From positions 8,060 to 72,059 of the forward strand of contig JBJHBT010000019.1 in assembly GCA_050485645.1 (NCBI GenBank): DNA of 64,000 nucleotides, written 5' to 3'. Made by a program: the position numbers and the translations under genes. The notes beneath the pieces are model-generated. The model saw only the letters and a list, made by a program, of their open reading frames with translations. It had not been told where the DNA came from and did not search any database. The DNA is from JBJHBP01 sp050485645 (GTDB taxonomy: Bacteria > Pseudomonadota > Gammaproteobacteria > Steroidobacterales > Rariloculaceae). This document shows positions 9,457-18,469 of the stretch, in pieces; position 1 is the stretch's first letter, and the number at the start of each line of letters is the position of its first letter.

Positions 9457-10920
9457 ATGAGCGAGCAAGTCGGGATCAGCGGAATTGCGATCTACGTACC
9501 GCCCTACCGCGTCGATCTTGAACAGTGGTGCGAATGGACCGGCAACACCTGGGAGAAAACCCGGGCCGTGGTCGGTCGCAGCTTCCGTATGCGCGGACCG
9601 GCGCAGAGCGTGTACACCATGGCCGCCACGGCGGTCATGCGCCTGATCGAACGCTACGACATCGACCCGCAGCGCATCGGCTTCCTCGGGCTGGGTACCG
9701 AGTCGAGCACCGACAACTCGGCCGGCGCGGTGATCATCAAGGGCATGCTGGATGAGGCGCTGCGCGCCGACGGCCGTCCGCAGATCAGCCGCCGCTGTGA
9801 AGTTCCGGAGGTCAAGCACGCCTGCCTGGGCGGCATCTATGCCCTTAAACACGGACTGCGCTATCTGGCACTGGAGCGCGAGGACCGCTGCGCGATCGTC
9901 GTCAGCGCCGACATCGCCGAGTATGCGCGCGGCAGCTCCGGTGAACCGACGCAGGGCGCGGGCGCCGTGGCCATGCTGCTGGAGCGCAAGCCGAAAATGC
10001 TCGCCGTCGAACTGGAAAACATCGGCACCGCCTCGTCGTATCGCGCCGTGGATTTTCGCAAGCCCGTGATGCGCAATCTGATTCGCGGCAAGCTGAACTG
10101 CCACTTCCAGGACCTGCCGGTGTTCAACGGCAAGTACTCCACCACCTGCTACCTGGACGAGACCCAGCATGCGCTCGACGACATGCTGCAGCGGCTGGGC
10201 AAGGAGCCTGCCGAATACTATCGCGAGCTGGCCGCGGCGTTCATGCATCGCCCGTATCACCGCATGCCGGAAACCTCATTCGCGATGAGTTATCTGTTCG
10301 GCCTGGCGCGCGATGGTGCGCGCGGTCTGGCGGAGCTTGCTGAGCATTGCCAGCGTGCCGGTATGGACGTTGACGACGTGCTCGGGGAAATGCGCTCACA
10401 GCCCGACATCCTGCAGCTGGTGCGTGACGGCGACATCAGTGCCGACGTCTATCCGCTCAGCAACCAGCTGCTGAAGGAGCTTCGCGCCAGCCCGCAGTTC
10501 CGTTCGCTGTTGTCGGAGAAGATGTCGCTGGGCACCGAGGTGATGAAGGACATCGGCAATGTGTACTGCGCCGCCCTGCCGGCCTGGATCGCCGCGGGCA
10601 TGGAGGAAGCGTGGGAAACCGGCGCACCGCTTGACGGTGGCAAGGTGCTGGCGGTGGGCTACGGCAGCGGCGATGCCGCCGAGGCGCTGCCGATGCGCGT
10701 GATGGATGAATGGCGCGAGGCGGCCTCGAAGATCGGCTTCAGGGCCGCGCTGGATCCCCGCCAGAACCTGACGAGATCCCAGTACGAAATTCTGCACGAC
10801 ACCGGCAATGCGCCCGGCCTTCACGAACCCGACGACGGCTTCGTCATCGACTCCGTCGGCACCAGTTCCAACCCGGCCTTCAGCGACGAAGGCATCGAAT
10901 ACTATCGCTTCCTGAGCTGA
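9457..10920 (+). CDS. Hydroxymethylglutaryl-CoA synthase
   Basis: This 487-residue protein condenses acetyl-CoA with acetoacetyl-CoA, the first committed step of the mevalonate route. The N-terminus SEQVGISGIAIYVPPYRVD is typical of the family, GTESSTDNSAG is the usual acid-containing loop, and VPEVKHACLGGIYALKHG places the nucleophilic cysteine at residue 123. The C-terminal half has GEKMSLGTEV-like and LAVGYGSGDAAEALP segments. The frame is open back to 9379, but the family N-terminus begins at ATG 9457 (MSEQVGIS). Related HMGS-like enzymes act in polyketide beta-branching, but the nearby HMG-CoA reductase, kinases and decarboxylase make the mevalonate role much more likely. Confidence 0.93.
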   Translation: MSEQVGISGIAIYVPPYRVDLEQWCEWTGNTWEKTRAVVGRSFRMRGPAQSVYTMAATAVMRLIERYDIDPQRIGFLGLGTESSTDNSAGAVIIKGMLDEALRADGRPQISRRCEVPEVKHACLGGIYALKHGLRYLALEREDRCAIVVSADIAEYARGSSGEPTQGAGAVAMLLERKPKMLAVELENIGTASSYRAVDFRKPVMRNLIRGKLNCHFQDLPVFNGKYSTTCYLDETQHALDDMLQRLGKEPAEYYRELAAAFMHRPYHRMPETSFAMSYLFGLARDGARGLAELAEHCQRAGMDVDDVLGEMRSQPDILQLVRDGDISADVYPLSNQLLKELRASPQFRSLLSEKMSLGTEVMKDIGNVYCAALPAWIAAGMEEAWETGAPLDGGKVLAVGYGSGDAAEALPMRVMDEWREAASKIGFRAALDPRQNLTRSQYEILHDTGNAPGLHEPDDGFVIDSVGTSSNPAFSDEGIEYYRFLS

Positions 10921-10948
10921 GCAGCGCTTCGTCCGTTCGAATATCAAC

Positions 10949-10974
10949 AGCCCGCGTCCCGTGTCGCGTGGGCT
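10949..10974. terminator. Hairpin between convergent genes
   Basis: AGCCCGCG pairs with CGCGTGGGCT-type sequence (8-base stem with one wobble) between the ends of HMG-CoA synthase and the membrane protein at 10992. There is no T run, so termination is only likely by position. Confidence 0.4.
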
Positions 10975-10991
10975 GACTGTCACAGCGGCCG

Positions 10992-11531
10992 TTACAGCAG
11001 CCGTGCGGATGGCCTGCGCTCGACCTCACCGCCCCCACCTGCCATGGCTGCCATCTGACGCGGAGCATCAGAATTGGCAATCTGACCAATGAGTCCCACG
11101 GCGCACAGGATCCAGAAAAACGGCAGAGCGACCGCCTGGAAACCCTGGGCACTCGCCCAGTCCACACTCACCCCGGCGATCAGGGCGAACACGGCCAGCA
11201 CCAGGGCGTTGGCTGCGACCAGTGGCATGCGCAACGAAAACCAGCGGGCCTGCATTGCCTTGCTGATCACGAGGGTGAACAGCAGAGCAGCTTGTGCTGT
11301 CGAGAACACGCGAGCATCGGCAACGCTGGAAAAACTGCCCCAGGTCGAAGCCTCACCGGCCCAATGCGCCGCGGCGTACCAGGCTGCAAAGACAAGAGTC
11401 AGGAACATGAATGCATATTCGAATCGCCTTGCGAACGGGCGTTGCCAGACGCTCGCCCCCTTCGTTGGCAGCGCCAGCAATCCCACGACACCCGCGATCA
11501 GCAGGAACACCGCGAACGGGATACCTTCCAT
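10992..11531 (-). CDS. Integral membrane protein of unknown function
   Basis: A 179-residue protein with four or five hydrophobic helices (for example GIPFAVFLLIAGVVGLLAL, YAFMFLTLVFAAWYAAAHW, AALLFTLVIS, LVAANALVLAVFALIAGV, VALPFFWILCAVGLIGQIA) and a short charged cytoplasmic tail. ATG 11531 is preceded by GGAGGG at an 8-base spacing, so it is preferred to the TTG two codons upstream. I do not recognise the family, and its neighbours give no clue. Confidence 0.65.
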   Translation of the reverse strand: MEGIPFAVFLLIAGVVGLLALPTKGASVWQRPFARRFEYAFMFLTLVFAAWYAAAHWAGEASTWGSFSSVADARVFSTAQAALLFTLVISKAMQARWFSLRMPLVAANALVLAVFALIAGVSVDWASAQGFQAVALPFFWILCAVGLIGQIANSDAPRQMAAMAGGGGEVERRPSARLL

Positions 11532-11758
11532 AATCAAAGCCCTCCGATAATTCGACCGATTACCCGTGCCTCACGGACGCCGGCACACCCCTATGACGAA
11601 TCCGCCTGATACTTCCAATCCACATAAGCCAATCCACATATGAGACGATTACAGTGTACAAGCGATGAAGGGCTGGAACCGGCATACTCGATGCCGAGGG
11701 CCAAGCCGGACCCGCGTCCATGGCGCGGCGCGGAGCCACACGTTGACGCAGTCCGACG

Positions 11759-11770
11759 TGGTATATACCA
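11759..11770. promoter_or_regulatory. Palindromic operator candidate for VapBC
   Basis: TGGTATATACCA is a perfect 12-base palindrome 34 bases before the vapB start, and also overlaps a -10-like TATA core. Autorepression by VapB/VapBC at such palindromes is the rule for the family. Confidence 0.55.
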
Positions 11771-11804
11771 TTGATCACTACCACTATAGCCAGGGTGAGT
11801 CGAC

Positions 11805-12041
11805 ATGAGCTCCGTTGCCAAACTGTTCAAGTCCGGGCGCAGTCAGGCCGTACGGCTACCCAAGGCCCTGCGCTTCGATGGCGAAGAAGTTATTGCCAAA
11901 CGCTTTGGCAATGGCGTACTGCTGCTGCCCGCGGAGGCTCCGTGGCAATCGATGCAGGAGGCGCTGAACGAGTTCGAGCCGGACTTCGAGATGCAGCGTG
12001 AGCAGCCCGAGCAACAGGCCAGAGAAAACTGGCCGCAATGA
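11805..12041 (+). CDS. vapB: VapB-type antitoxin (AbrB/MazE-like fold)
   Basis: A 78-residue protein with the swapped-hairpin DNA-binding start VAKLFKSGRSQAVRLPKALRF, the hallmark of VapB antitoxins, and an acidic, glutamine-rich C-terminus that would bind the toxin. The ribosome site GGGTGAG precedes ATG 11805. Its stop overlaps the vapC start by four bases, and a palindrome lies just upstream. Confidence 0.9.
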   Translation: MSSVAKLFKSGRSQAVRLPKALRFDGEEVIAKRFGNGVLLLPAEAPWQSMQEALNEFEPDFEMQREQPEQQARENWPQ

Positions 12042-12454
12042 TCGTCACGCGCTACCTGCTGGATACCAACACCTGCATCTACATCATCAACCGTCGTCCA
12101 GCAAAGGTTTTCGAGCGATTTGCCGGACTGCACATTGGCGAAATCGCGATTTCCAGCATCACCGGTGCCGAGCTGGCCCTCGGTGTCGCGAAGAGCGGGT
12201 CGCAACGCAATCAACAGGCGCTCGACAAATTCCTGGCGCCGCTGGAAATCCTGCCATTCGATGAGACTGCAATGCGCCGCTACGGCACCCTGCGCAGCGA
12301 TCTCGAGCGCCGTGGCACGCCCATCGGCGCGCTGGACCTGCTGATCGCAGCACATGCCCTGGCTTTGAATGCAACGCTGGTGAGCAACGATCTGCGCGAA
12401 TTCCGGCGCGTCGAGGGCCTGGCGCTGGAAAACTGGCTGGACGACCACGGCTGA
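12038..12454 (+). CDS. vapC: VapC-type toxin, PIN-domain ribonuclease
   Basis: A 138-residue PIN protein. The acidic active site is visible: D near the start in YLLDTNTCIYIINRRP, a middle glutamate in SSITGAELALGVA, and the late pair in GALDLLIAAHALAL and VSNDLREFRRVEGL. PIN toxins of this group cut tRNA or rRNA. It is translationally coupled to vapB through an ATGA overlap, and the complete acidic set suggests the toxin is active. Confidence 0.92.
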   Translation: MIVTRYLLDTNTCIYIINRRPAKVFERFAGLHIGEIAISSITGAELALGVAKSGSQRNQQALDKFLAPLEILPFDETAMRRYGTLRSDLERRGTPIGALDLLIAAHALALNATLVSNDLREFRRVEGLALENWLDDHG

Positions 12455-12581
12455 CCGTTGCCCGCATTGTTCGGCGTACGGCAGGTGTTTCGTACGATGG
12501 CGTCGAGTTCTGCCGGCAAGTCAGCGGCGGAACAGCGGACAGCAGGCGGGCGATTCCCGGCCGGCCTTACGGCCCACAGCC

Positions 12582-13307
12582 CTATGGCGCGGGTGCCTCG
12601 CCCTCCGCCGCCAGTCGCTGAGTCTGCGCTTCCAGATGGCGCACCAGTCCGGCGATGCCGTCGCTGGCGATCACCCGCTGATACTCGGCACGCTTGAGCG
12701 CCAGGTCGCTGACGCCGTCCGCGACGATGTTGATGATGCGCCAGCCCTGCTCCGTTTCCTGCAGCACGTACTCCAGAGGAATGTCATCGGCATCGTCGCG
12801 GCGAATCGCCGAGTGCACCTGCGCCCTGCCGGCGCTGCTGTCCATGCGAGTGACGCCGGCAAACGTCTCTTCAGTGACGGCGGCGAAGCGCGTGGCGTAG
12901 GTCATCACGCTGAGCCGTTCGAAGGCCTGCAGGAACAGTGACTGCTCGGCCTCGTTCAGATCCCCCCATTGACGGCGTATCGTGAATTCGGCAATGAAAT
13001 CCAGATCGTGCGTGGATTCGATCAACGGCAGGAGCGCTTCGTAGCGCTGTTCCAGGGAGCGGTCGCGGTAGTTCGCAGCCAGTTCGATGATCCCTTCGTG
13101 GAGATCCTCGATCACCCGCTCGGGGCTGCGTCCGGCTTCCTGCACGGTGTCGGCCGCGGCGACCGCGCCCCACAGCCAGATCAGACTCCCCGCTGCCAGC
13201 AGCATCACACCGGCCGGTCTCAGCATGGCGCGCGCGGCGGCCACCACCCGTACCGCCGCGTGGATGCGGATACTCCACAGACTCGATGACAATTTAGCGT
13301 GAACCAT
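12582..13307 (-). CDS. hpnM: Hopanoid biosynthesis-associated protein HpnM (MlaC/Ttg2D-like)
   Basis: This periplasmic protein of the toluene-tolerance/MlaC family binds lipids in relatives. The mature part shows RVIEDLHEGIIELAANYRDRS, FIAEFTIRRQWGDLNEAEQS, FERLSVMTYATRFA and GWRIINIVADGVSDLALKRAEY, the usual Ttg2D pattern. A signal peptide (MLLAAGSLIWLWGAVAAA) precedes it. ATG 13307, with GGAAG upstream, overlaps the hpnB stop by 14 bases and gives 241 residues; ATG 13226 would start directly at the signal peptide. As the last gene after hpnH and hpnB, it is assigned to hopanoid transport or modification and not to the general Mla system. Confidence 0.85.
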   Translation of the reverse strand: MVHAKLSSSLWSIRIHAAVRVVAAARAMLRPAGVMLLAAGSLIWLWGAVAAADTVQEAGRSPERVIEDLHEGIIELAANYRDRSLEQRYEALLPLIESTHDLDFIAEFTIRRQWGDLNEAEQSLFLQAFERLSVMTYATRFAAVTEETFAGVTRMDSSAGRAQVHSAIRRDDADDIPLEYVLQETEQGWRIINIVADGVSDLALKRAEYQRVIASDGIAGLVRHLEAQTQRLAAEGEAPAP

Positions 13308-14409
13308 AACGACGATTCTTCCACGTCGCACGGGTGCCGCGCCAGTATGACCATGCGGAACTCCAGGTCATGGCCAGAAACAGCAGCCCGGCCAGCGGCA
13401 GTGTCAGCGTCCACCAGGGGGACAGCCGATAGAAATCCACCGTGGGCGAATAGGCCATGGTCATCATGGCGAAGGCCGCCACGCCGTACAGCGCAGGCGT
13501 CAGCGACGTGGCGGCCAGGATCGCCACCACCGGCGCCGCGAATACGAACAGCATGATGACGGTGGTGGCCAGCAGCAGCAGCACCGAGTAACGCAGCTGC
13601 GTGAATGCGCTGCGCGCAACCATATTCCACAGATCACCCAGACGCCCGTAGCCGCGCAGACTCACGGCGGAGTGGGTGAGGCCCAGCCAGACAGGGCTTG
13701 CCGGGCCTTTCAGCCGCTTCGCCAGCGTGCAGTCGTCGATGAGCGCATCACGCATGGCTGCGAAGCCGCCAATGCCGCGCAGTGCTTCGGTTTCCACCAG
13801 CATGCAGCCGCCGGCCGCGGCGGCGGTACGGCGTTCGGGCGCGTTGACCAACGCAAACGGATACAGCAGTTTGAAGAAGAAAATGAATGCCGGGATCAGC
13901 AGGCGCTCCCAGAATCCATCGGTGCGCAGCCTGGCCATGACCGAGACGAGCACCGCGCCACCGGCGTCCGCCCTGTCGAGCAGCGCCGCCACCATGCCCG
14001 GCGCCAGTTCGATGTCGGCATCCAGCAGCAGCACGCGCCCGCGCTTCACATGCGCCAGGCCCTGCTCCAGGGCCCACAGCTTGCCCGCCCAGCCCTCGGG
14101 CAGCGGCTGGCCGGCGACGATCTGAACGACGGGTGCGAAACGCGCGGCGATCGCTGCCGTGTGGTCCTCGGAGTCGTCGTCGACGACGACGATTTCCATG
14201 TCGGTACCCTGCTGCGTGAGCGCCCGCAGCGTACGTTCCAGCACCGCCGCCTCGTTGCGTGCCGGAATCAGCACACTGACGCCGCGCAGCGATGGCAGCG
14301 AGCCATCCGGCGACGAATCGAGGCGCTCCCGGGTACTGTAGGCATGGAAGGGCGCAAGCAGCACGGCCGCCCAGGCGAGCAGCGCGATCGCTGCGGCGAC
14401 CGTCAGCAT
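13294..14409 (-). CDS. hpnB: Hopene-associated glycosyltransferase HpnB (GT2)
   Basis: A 371-residue GT2 enzyme with an N-terminal membrane anchor (VAAAIALLAWAAVLLAPFHAY), the nucleotide-sugar fold VSVLIPARNEAAVLERTL with VVDDDSEDHT, a metal-binding DAD-type stretch (RVLLLDADIELAPGM), and several C-terminal membrane helices. This layout and its position between hpnH and hpnM match HpnB. Its substrate in hopanoid metabolism is not settled. The start has no clear ribosome site. Confidence 0.85.
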   Translation of the reverse strand: MLTVAAAIALLAWAAVLLAPFHAYSTRERLDSSPDGSLPSLRGVSVLIPARNEAAVLERTLRALTQQGTDMEIVVVDDDSEDHTAAIAARFAPVVQIVAGQPLPEGWAGKLWALEQGLAHVKRGRVLLLDADIELAPGMVAALLDRADAGGAVLVSVMARLRTDGFWERLLIPAFIFFFKLLYPFALVNAPERRTAAAAGGCMLVETEALRGIGGFAAMRDALIDDCTLAKRLKGPASPVWLGLTHSAVSLRGYGRLGDLWNMVARSAFTQLRYSVLLLLATTVIMLFVFAAPVVAILAATSLTPALYGVAAFAMMTMAYSPTVDFYRLSPWWTLTLPLAGLLFLAMTWSSAWSYWRGTRATWKNRRYGSR

Positions 14410-14454
14410 TCAGTGAACTGCTGCGTGCAATGCGCGACGTGAAGTCGACCGTAC

Positions 14455-15573
14455 TCAGTCGCGTTTGGGCGCCTTGCCGATCTGATCCACCGAAACCGCC
14501 ACGCCCGGCACCTTGCCACCGTGCAAAATGGGCAGCTCCGGCGCCATCTCGCCATCGACGCGGGGGCCGAACATCATCACCGACAGCGCCTTGAGCGGGT
14601 TGGCGAGCGTGTGTTCCACCGCCGTGCCCTCATAGCCGCAATGGGCCATGCAGTTGTCACACTTGGGGTTGCGGCCGGTGCCGTAATTCTCCCAGTTGGT
14701 GGTCTCCATCAGTTCCTTGTAGGTCTTCGCGTAGCCCTCGTCCACCAGCAGATAGCACGGCTTCTGCCATCCGAAAACGTTGTAGGTGGGATTGGACCAC
14801 GGTGTGCACTGATAGGCCTGATTGCCGGCGAGAAAGTCGAGGAACATGCTGGACTGATTGAAGGTCCAGCGGCTGCCGCGCTCCCTGCCTTTGCGGAAGA
14901 TGCCACGAAACAGTTCCTTGGACTGCTTGCGGCCGAGGAACACATCCTGGCGCGGCGCATGATCGTAGCTGTAACCGGGCGAAACGGTAACGCCCTCGAT
15001 ACCCAGCGACATCGCGTAGTCGAAGAAATCGGCCACCTCGTCCGCGTCTTCGCCGCTGAACAGCGTGCAGTTCGCGGTCACGCGGAAGCCCTTCGATAGC
15101 GCCAGCTTGATCGCTGAGATGGCCTTGTCGAATGTTCCCTCACGACACACCGACTGGTCATGCCGCTCACGATTGCCATCCAGATGAATCGAGAATGTCA
15201 GATACGGCGACGGCTTGTAGTCGTCGATGCGCTGCTCGAGCAGCAGCGCATTGGTGCACAGGTAGACGAATTTCTTGCGCTTGATGATGCCTTCGACGAT
15301 CTGCGGCATCTCCTTGTGGATCAGCGGCTCACCGCCGGGAATGGACACCACCGGCGCACCGCACTCGTCGACCGCGCGCAGCGCGTCTTCCACGCTCACC
15401 CGCTTTTGCAGGATCTCCTTGGGGTAGTCGATCTTGCCGCAGCCGGCGCAGGCAAGATTGCACTGAAACAGCGGCTCCAGCATCAATACCAGTGGATAGC
15501 GCTTGTTGCCCCTGAGCTTCTGCTCAAGGACGTAGCGGGCCACTCGGTAACTCTGAATCAGCGGAATTCCCAT
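14455..15573 (-). CDS. hpnH: Adenosyl-hopene transferase HpnH (radical SAM)
   Basis: A 372-residue radical SAM protein with the 4Fe-4S site CNLACAGCGK near residue 40 and the conserved start MGIPLIQSYRVARYVLEQKLRG. GGEPLIHKEM (SAM contact) and LTFSIHLDGNRERHD are also present, followed by a cysteine-containing C-terminal tail (PKCDNCMAHCGYEGTAVEHT). HpnH joins an adenosyl group to the hopene side chain, the first step toward extended (C35) hopanoids. A clear GGAG ribosome site precedes the ATG. Confidence 0.95.
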   Translation of the reverse strand: MGIPLIQSYRVARYVLEQKLRGNKRYPLVLMLEPLFQCNLACAGCGKIDYPKEILQKRVSVEDALRAVDECGAPVVSIPGGEPLIHKEMPQIVEGIIKRKKFVYLCTNALLLEQRIDDYKPSPYLTFSIHLDGNRERHDQSVCREGTFDKAISAIKLALSKGFRVTANCTLFSGEDADEVADFFDYAMSLGIEGVTVSPGYSYDHAPRQDVFLGRKQSKELFRGIFRKGRERGSRWTFNQSSMFLDFLAGNQAYQCTPWSNPTYNVFGWQKPCYLLVDEGYAKTYKELMETTNWENYGTGRNPKCDNCMAHCGYEGTAVEHTLANPLKALSVMMFGPRVDGEMAPELPILHGGKVPGVAVSVDQIGKAPKRD

Positions 15574-15624
15574 GAATTGGCTCCTGAACCGTTTGGTTGT
15601 CTTCGCCTGCCGGAACCGGTCATT

Positions 15625-16200
15625 CTAGCCGCCCTGGCGGCCGGTCTCCAGAATCGTCCGCATGAAGTTGTTGCGGATGTGCGTCCATTCCATCTTGAAC
15701 CATGGCGTGAAATGCTCCGGAAACCGCTGCAGCTCCTCGTCCAGCGCGTCCACGCCGATGAATCGCCACTCCGAAATTTCGCTCACATTCACGTCCAGCG
15801 GACCATCGTAGCGGCCGTAATAAACCCAGCAATACTCGTGCTCCGCGCCTACGGCGCCATACTGGGCGTGATATTTGAACTTGTAAAGGAACGTCAGCGG
15901 ACATTCGAAGCCCAGTTCCTGCTCCAGTCGCCGTAGCACCGCCTCATCCATGGTCTCGCCGCGCCGAGGATGCGAGCAGCAGGTGTTGGACCAGTAATTC
16001 GGCCACAGCGGCTTGCCCGGCGCACGCCTCTGCAACAGCAGCTCATCGTTGTCATTGAACACAAAAATGGAGAACGCCCTGTGCAGAATGCCGTTGCCGA
16101 CATGGCACTCGCTCTTGGACTTCGCACCGATCTCCCGATCCAGTTCGTCAACGAGAATCAGTTCCTCGCTGGCGTTGGATACCACTTCCTCACGAGCCAT
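15625..16200 (-). CDS. idi: Isopentenyl-diphosphate delta-isomerase, type I
   Basis: A 191-residue Nudix-fold enzyme that interconverts IPP and DMAPP. The type I hallmarks are the catalytic cysteine in WSNTCCSHPRRGE and the metal/glutamate segment EHEYCWVYYG, plus FSIFVFNDNDELLLQRRA. The start at 16200 overlaps the end of the reductase-kinase gene by 11 bases. An isomerase is needed in a mevalonate organism because that route yields only IPP. Confidence 0.95.
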   Translation of the reverse strand: MAREEVVSNASEELILVDELDREIGAKSKSECHVGNGILHRAFSIFVFNDNDELLLQRRAPGKPLWPNYWSNTCCSHPRRGETMDEAVLRRLEQELGFECPLTFLYKFKYHAQYGAVGAEHEYCWVYYGRYDGPLDVNVSEISEWRFIGVDALDEELQRFPEHFTPWFKMEWTHIRNNFMRTILETGRQGG

Positions 16201-18469
16201 TCAGGGTTGCTCCCAACATCACGGGCATGGCCTGGAAGCCTGCCGCACGTATCGCATCGACCACCGCTGCGGTGTCCCCGTCACAGACGGCAATGATGGA
16301 ACCGCCACCACCGCCTCCGGTGAGTTTCGCGCCCAGCGCACCGGCCTCACGCGCGATCGCAACCAGCTGTTCGAGTTCCGGCGTCGAAACCTGCAAGGCG
16401 TTCAGCATGCCATGGCACACATTCATCAATTCTCCGAGTGCCGCGAGATCGCCATCCTGGACGGCGCTGACGCCTCGCAGCACGAGTGCGTCTATCTGAT
16501 CGAAGATGCGCTCGTAAAGTTTCCGGTCCTGCTGCCAGGCCTCGCGCACGCGGCCCACTGTCCTGGCCGTGAGGCCTTCCAGGCCGGTCATGCCGATGAC
16601 GGCCGGAATGGGCCGGCTGATGTTCAGCTGCTCCATCAGCGGCGGATCGCCGGCACGGAACACCACCGCCCTGCCATAGCAGGCCAGCGTGTTGTCGAGG
16701 CCGCTGGGACTGCCGTGCGCGATCTTCTCGGACTCGAAGGCCAGCCGATTGACCTCGTCATCGGCGAGCCCCAGGCGGAAGTGCCTGTCCAGCGCGCGGA
16801 CGATCGCAACCGCCATCGCAGCAGAGCCTCCCAAGCCCATGCTGCGCGGGATCTCCGGGAACACCTCGATGCGCATGCCGCGGCCGCTCAGGCCGAGCTT
16901 GTCCAGCATCACACCGGCCGGCCGCTCGAAGGAGCGCCTGTCCGCCGGATTACGGGCAAGCTGATACTCCACGCCCCAGCGCGGAATCAGCAGGTGTATG
17001 CCCTCGTCACAGTCCTCGACCAGCGCCCTGATGGCCAGCGGAATCGGCGCGGCGATGGCATGCCGGCCGTAGACCACCGAATGCTCGCCCAGCAGTACGA
17101 CCTTGCCCCAGCCGACGCCCATATGCGCCTCTTCGGTGCGTTGTCGGCGGCTCGATGAGGCGCTGCGGCGATCCTGCTCGTCCTTGATTTCGGCGATCAG
17201 TTCCTGCGCCTTCCACACCTTGATCACGCCGCTCTGGATCAGCCTGTCCAGCACTTCATCGAATATTTCCTTCGATGCACCCGCGGCGGTCACCACGCTG
17301 CGCGCGTGCAGCGTCATATGCCCTTTCTGTATGCCTTCCGTGGCCAGCGCACGGATCGCGGCGAAATTCTGAGCCAGGCCAACCGCACCCATCACTTCCG
17401 CCAGTTCCCGTGCCGAGTTGACATCGAGCAGCCGCAGATTCACGGCGACGGTGGGATTGGATTCCAGCGGCGCACCGACGATACCCACCTTGATGGGCAC
17501 TTCGATGCTGCCGCACAGATTGCCTTCATCGTCGGCGGTCCAGCTGGTGAGCGATGTGTAGCGGCCGCTGCGTGCCGCATAGGCATGGGCACCGGCCTCG
17601 ATCGCGCGCCAGTCGTTGCCGGTTGCGATCGCTACCGGGTCGATGCCGTTCATGATGCCTTTATTGTGCGTGGCCGCCCGATACGGATCGACAACGGCGA
17701 ACTCCGCGGCGACAACGATGGCATCACGCGCCTGCTCACCTGAATAGCCGCGCCCCACCAGTCGCGACACCGGAATCGTGCAGCTGGCGCGAACCACGGC
17801 CCGATCCGTCAGGTTGGACAGTATCCTGAGAAACACCTCGCCGCCGGAGATCGACTCGATCAGCGGCGCCACACCCTCACACATGCCGTTGACCAGATTG
17901 GCGCCCATGGCATCACGGGTATCCACCAGCAGGTGCACCACCAGCATCGGCTTGCCGCTCGACGGCAGCGGATGTACGAACAGCTCCAGATCACGCGCAC
18001 CGCCGCCCCGCGCCACCATGTTGGGATGGAAACTGTTGGCGAGATTGATGATGTCCTGTTTGCGATCGCGAATGGCCCGCTTGGCCTTCTCGATATCGCC
18101 GAGGTTCACGATCTGGATCTGACCGATCAGAATGGGGTCGGTGGATTCGGCACGGAAACCGCCACAGGACCGCACCAGCTTGCAGGCCGAGCTCACCGCG
18201 GCGACCACCGACGGTTCCTCGACGACCATGGGCACCATGTACTGCTTGCCGTTGACGACCAGGTTCATCCCCAGGCCCAGCGGCATGCCCATCACGCCAA
18301 CGACGTTCTCGATCATCTTGTCGGCGGCCGCCAGATCCAGCGTATGGCGGCCACTGGCTAGGGAACGGAAATCGCTCTGATTCAACAGTCCGCGTTCGTG
18401 CACGGCCCGCAGGCGTTCCTCAACGCTGAGCTTGTAAAACTCGGGAATTCTCATTCGATCAGAACTCAC
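16190..18469 (-). CDS. Fused HMG-CoA reductase (class II) - mevalonate kinase
   Basis: A single 759-residue frame carries two enzymes. Residues ~6-430 are a class II HMG-CoA reductase (RIPEFYKLSVEERL, ENVVGVMGMPLGLGMN, catalytic acid in MVVEEPSVVAA ~84-85, DTRDAMGANLVNG with D186, THNKGIMNGID with K270, and GHMTLHARS with H388). Residues ~430-449 are a charged linker (RRSASSSRRQRTEEAH). From Met450 a GHMP kinase follows: GKVVLLGEHSVVYGRHAIAAP, phosphate loop PRSMGLGGSAAMAVA, GSPSGLDNT and LTGGGGGGSI, i.e. mevalonate kinase. Both active sites look complete. GTG 18469 overlaps the preceding stop (GTGA) and has GAGGAG 8 bases upstream; ATG 18454 is the alternative. It would perform two successive steps, HMG-CoA to mevalonate to 5-phosphomevalonate. 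Confidence 0.93.
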   Translation of the reverse strand: MSSDRMRIPEFYKLSVEERLRAVHERGLLNQSDFRSLASGRHTLDLAAADKMIENVVGVMGMPLGLGMNLVVNGKQYMVPMVVEEPSVVAAVSSACKLVRSCGGFRAESTDPILIGQIQIVNLGDIEKAKRAIRDRKQDIINLANSFHPNMVARGGGARDLELFVHPLPSSGKPMLVVHLLVDTRDAMGANLVNGMCEGVAPLIESISGGEVFLRILSNLTDRAVVRASCTIPVSRLVGRGYSGEQARDAIVVAAEFAVVDPYRAATHNKGIMNGIDPVAIATGNDWRAIEAGAHAYAARSGRYTSLTSWTADDEGNLCGSIEVPIKVGIVGAPLESNPTVAVNLRLLDVNSARELAEVMGAVGLAQNFAAIRALATEGIQKGHMTLHARSVVTAAGASKEIFDEVLDRLIQSGVIKVWKAQELIAEIKDEQDRRSASSSRRQRTEEAHMGVGWGKVVLLGEHSVVYGRHAIAAPIPLAIRALVEDCDEGIHLLIPRWGVEYQLARNPADRRSFERPAGVMLDKLGLSGRGMRIEVFPEIPRSMGLGGSAAMAVAIVRALDRHFRLGLADDEVNRLAFESEKIAHGSPSGLDNTLACYGRAVVFRAGDPPLMEQLNISRPIPAVIGMTGLEGLTARTVGRVREAWQQDRKLYERIFDQIDALVLRGVSAVQDGDLAALGELMNVCHGMLNALQVSTPELEQLVAIAREAGALGAKLTGGGGGGSIIAVCDGDTAAVVDAIRAAGFQAMPVMLGATLNGS

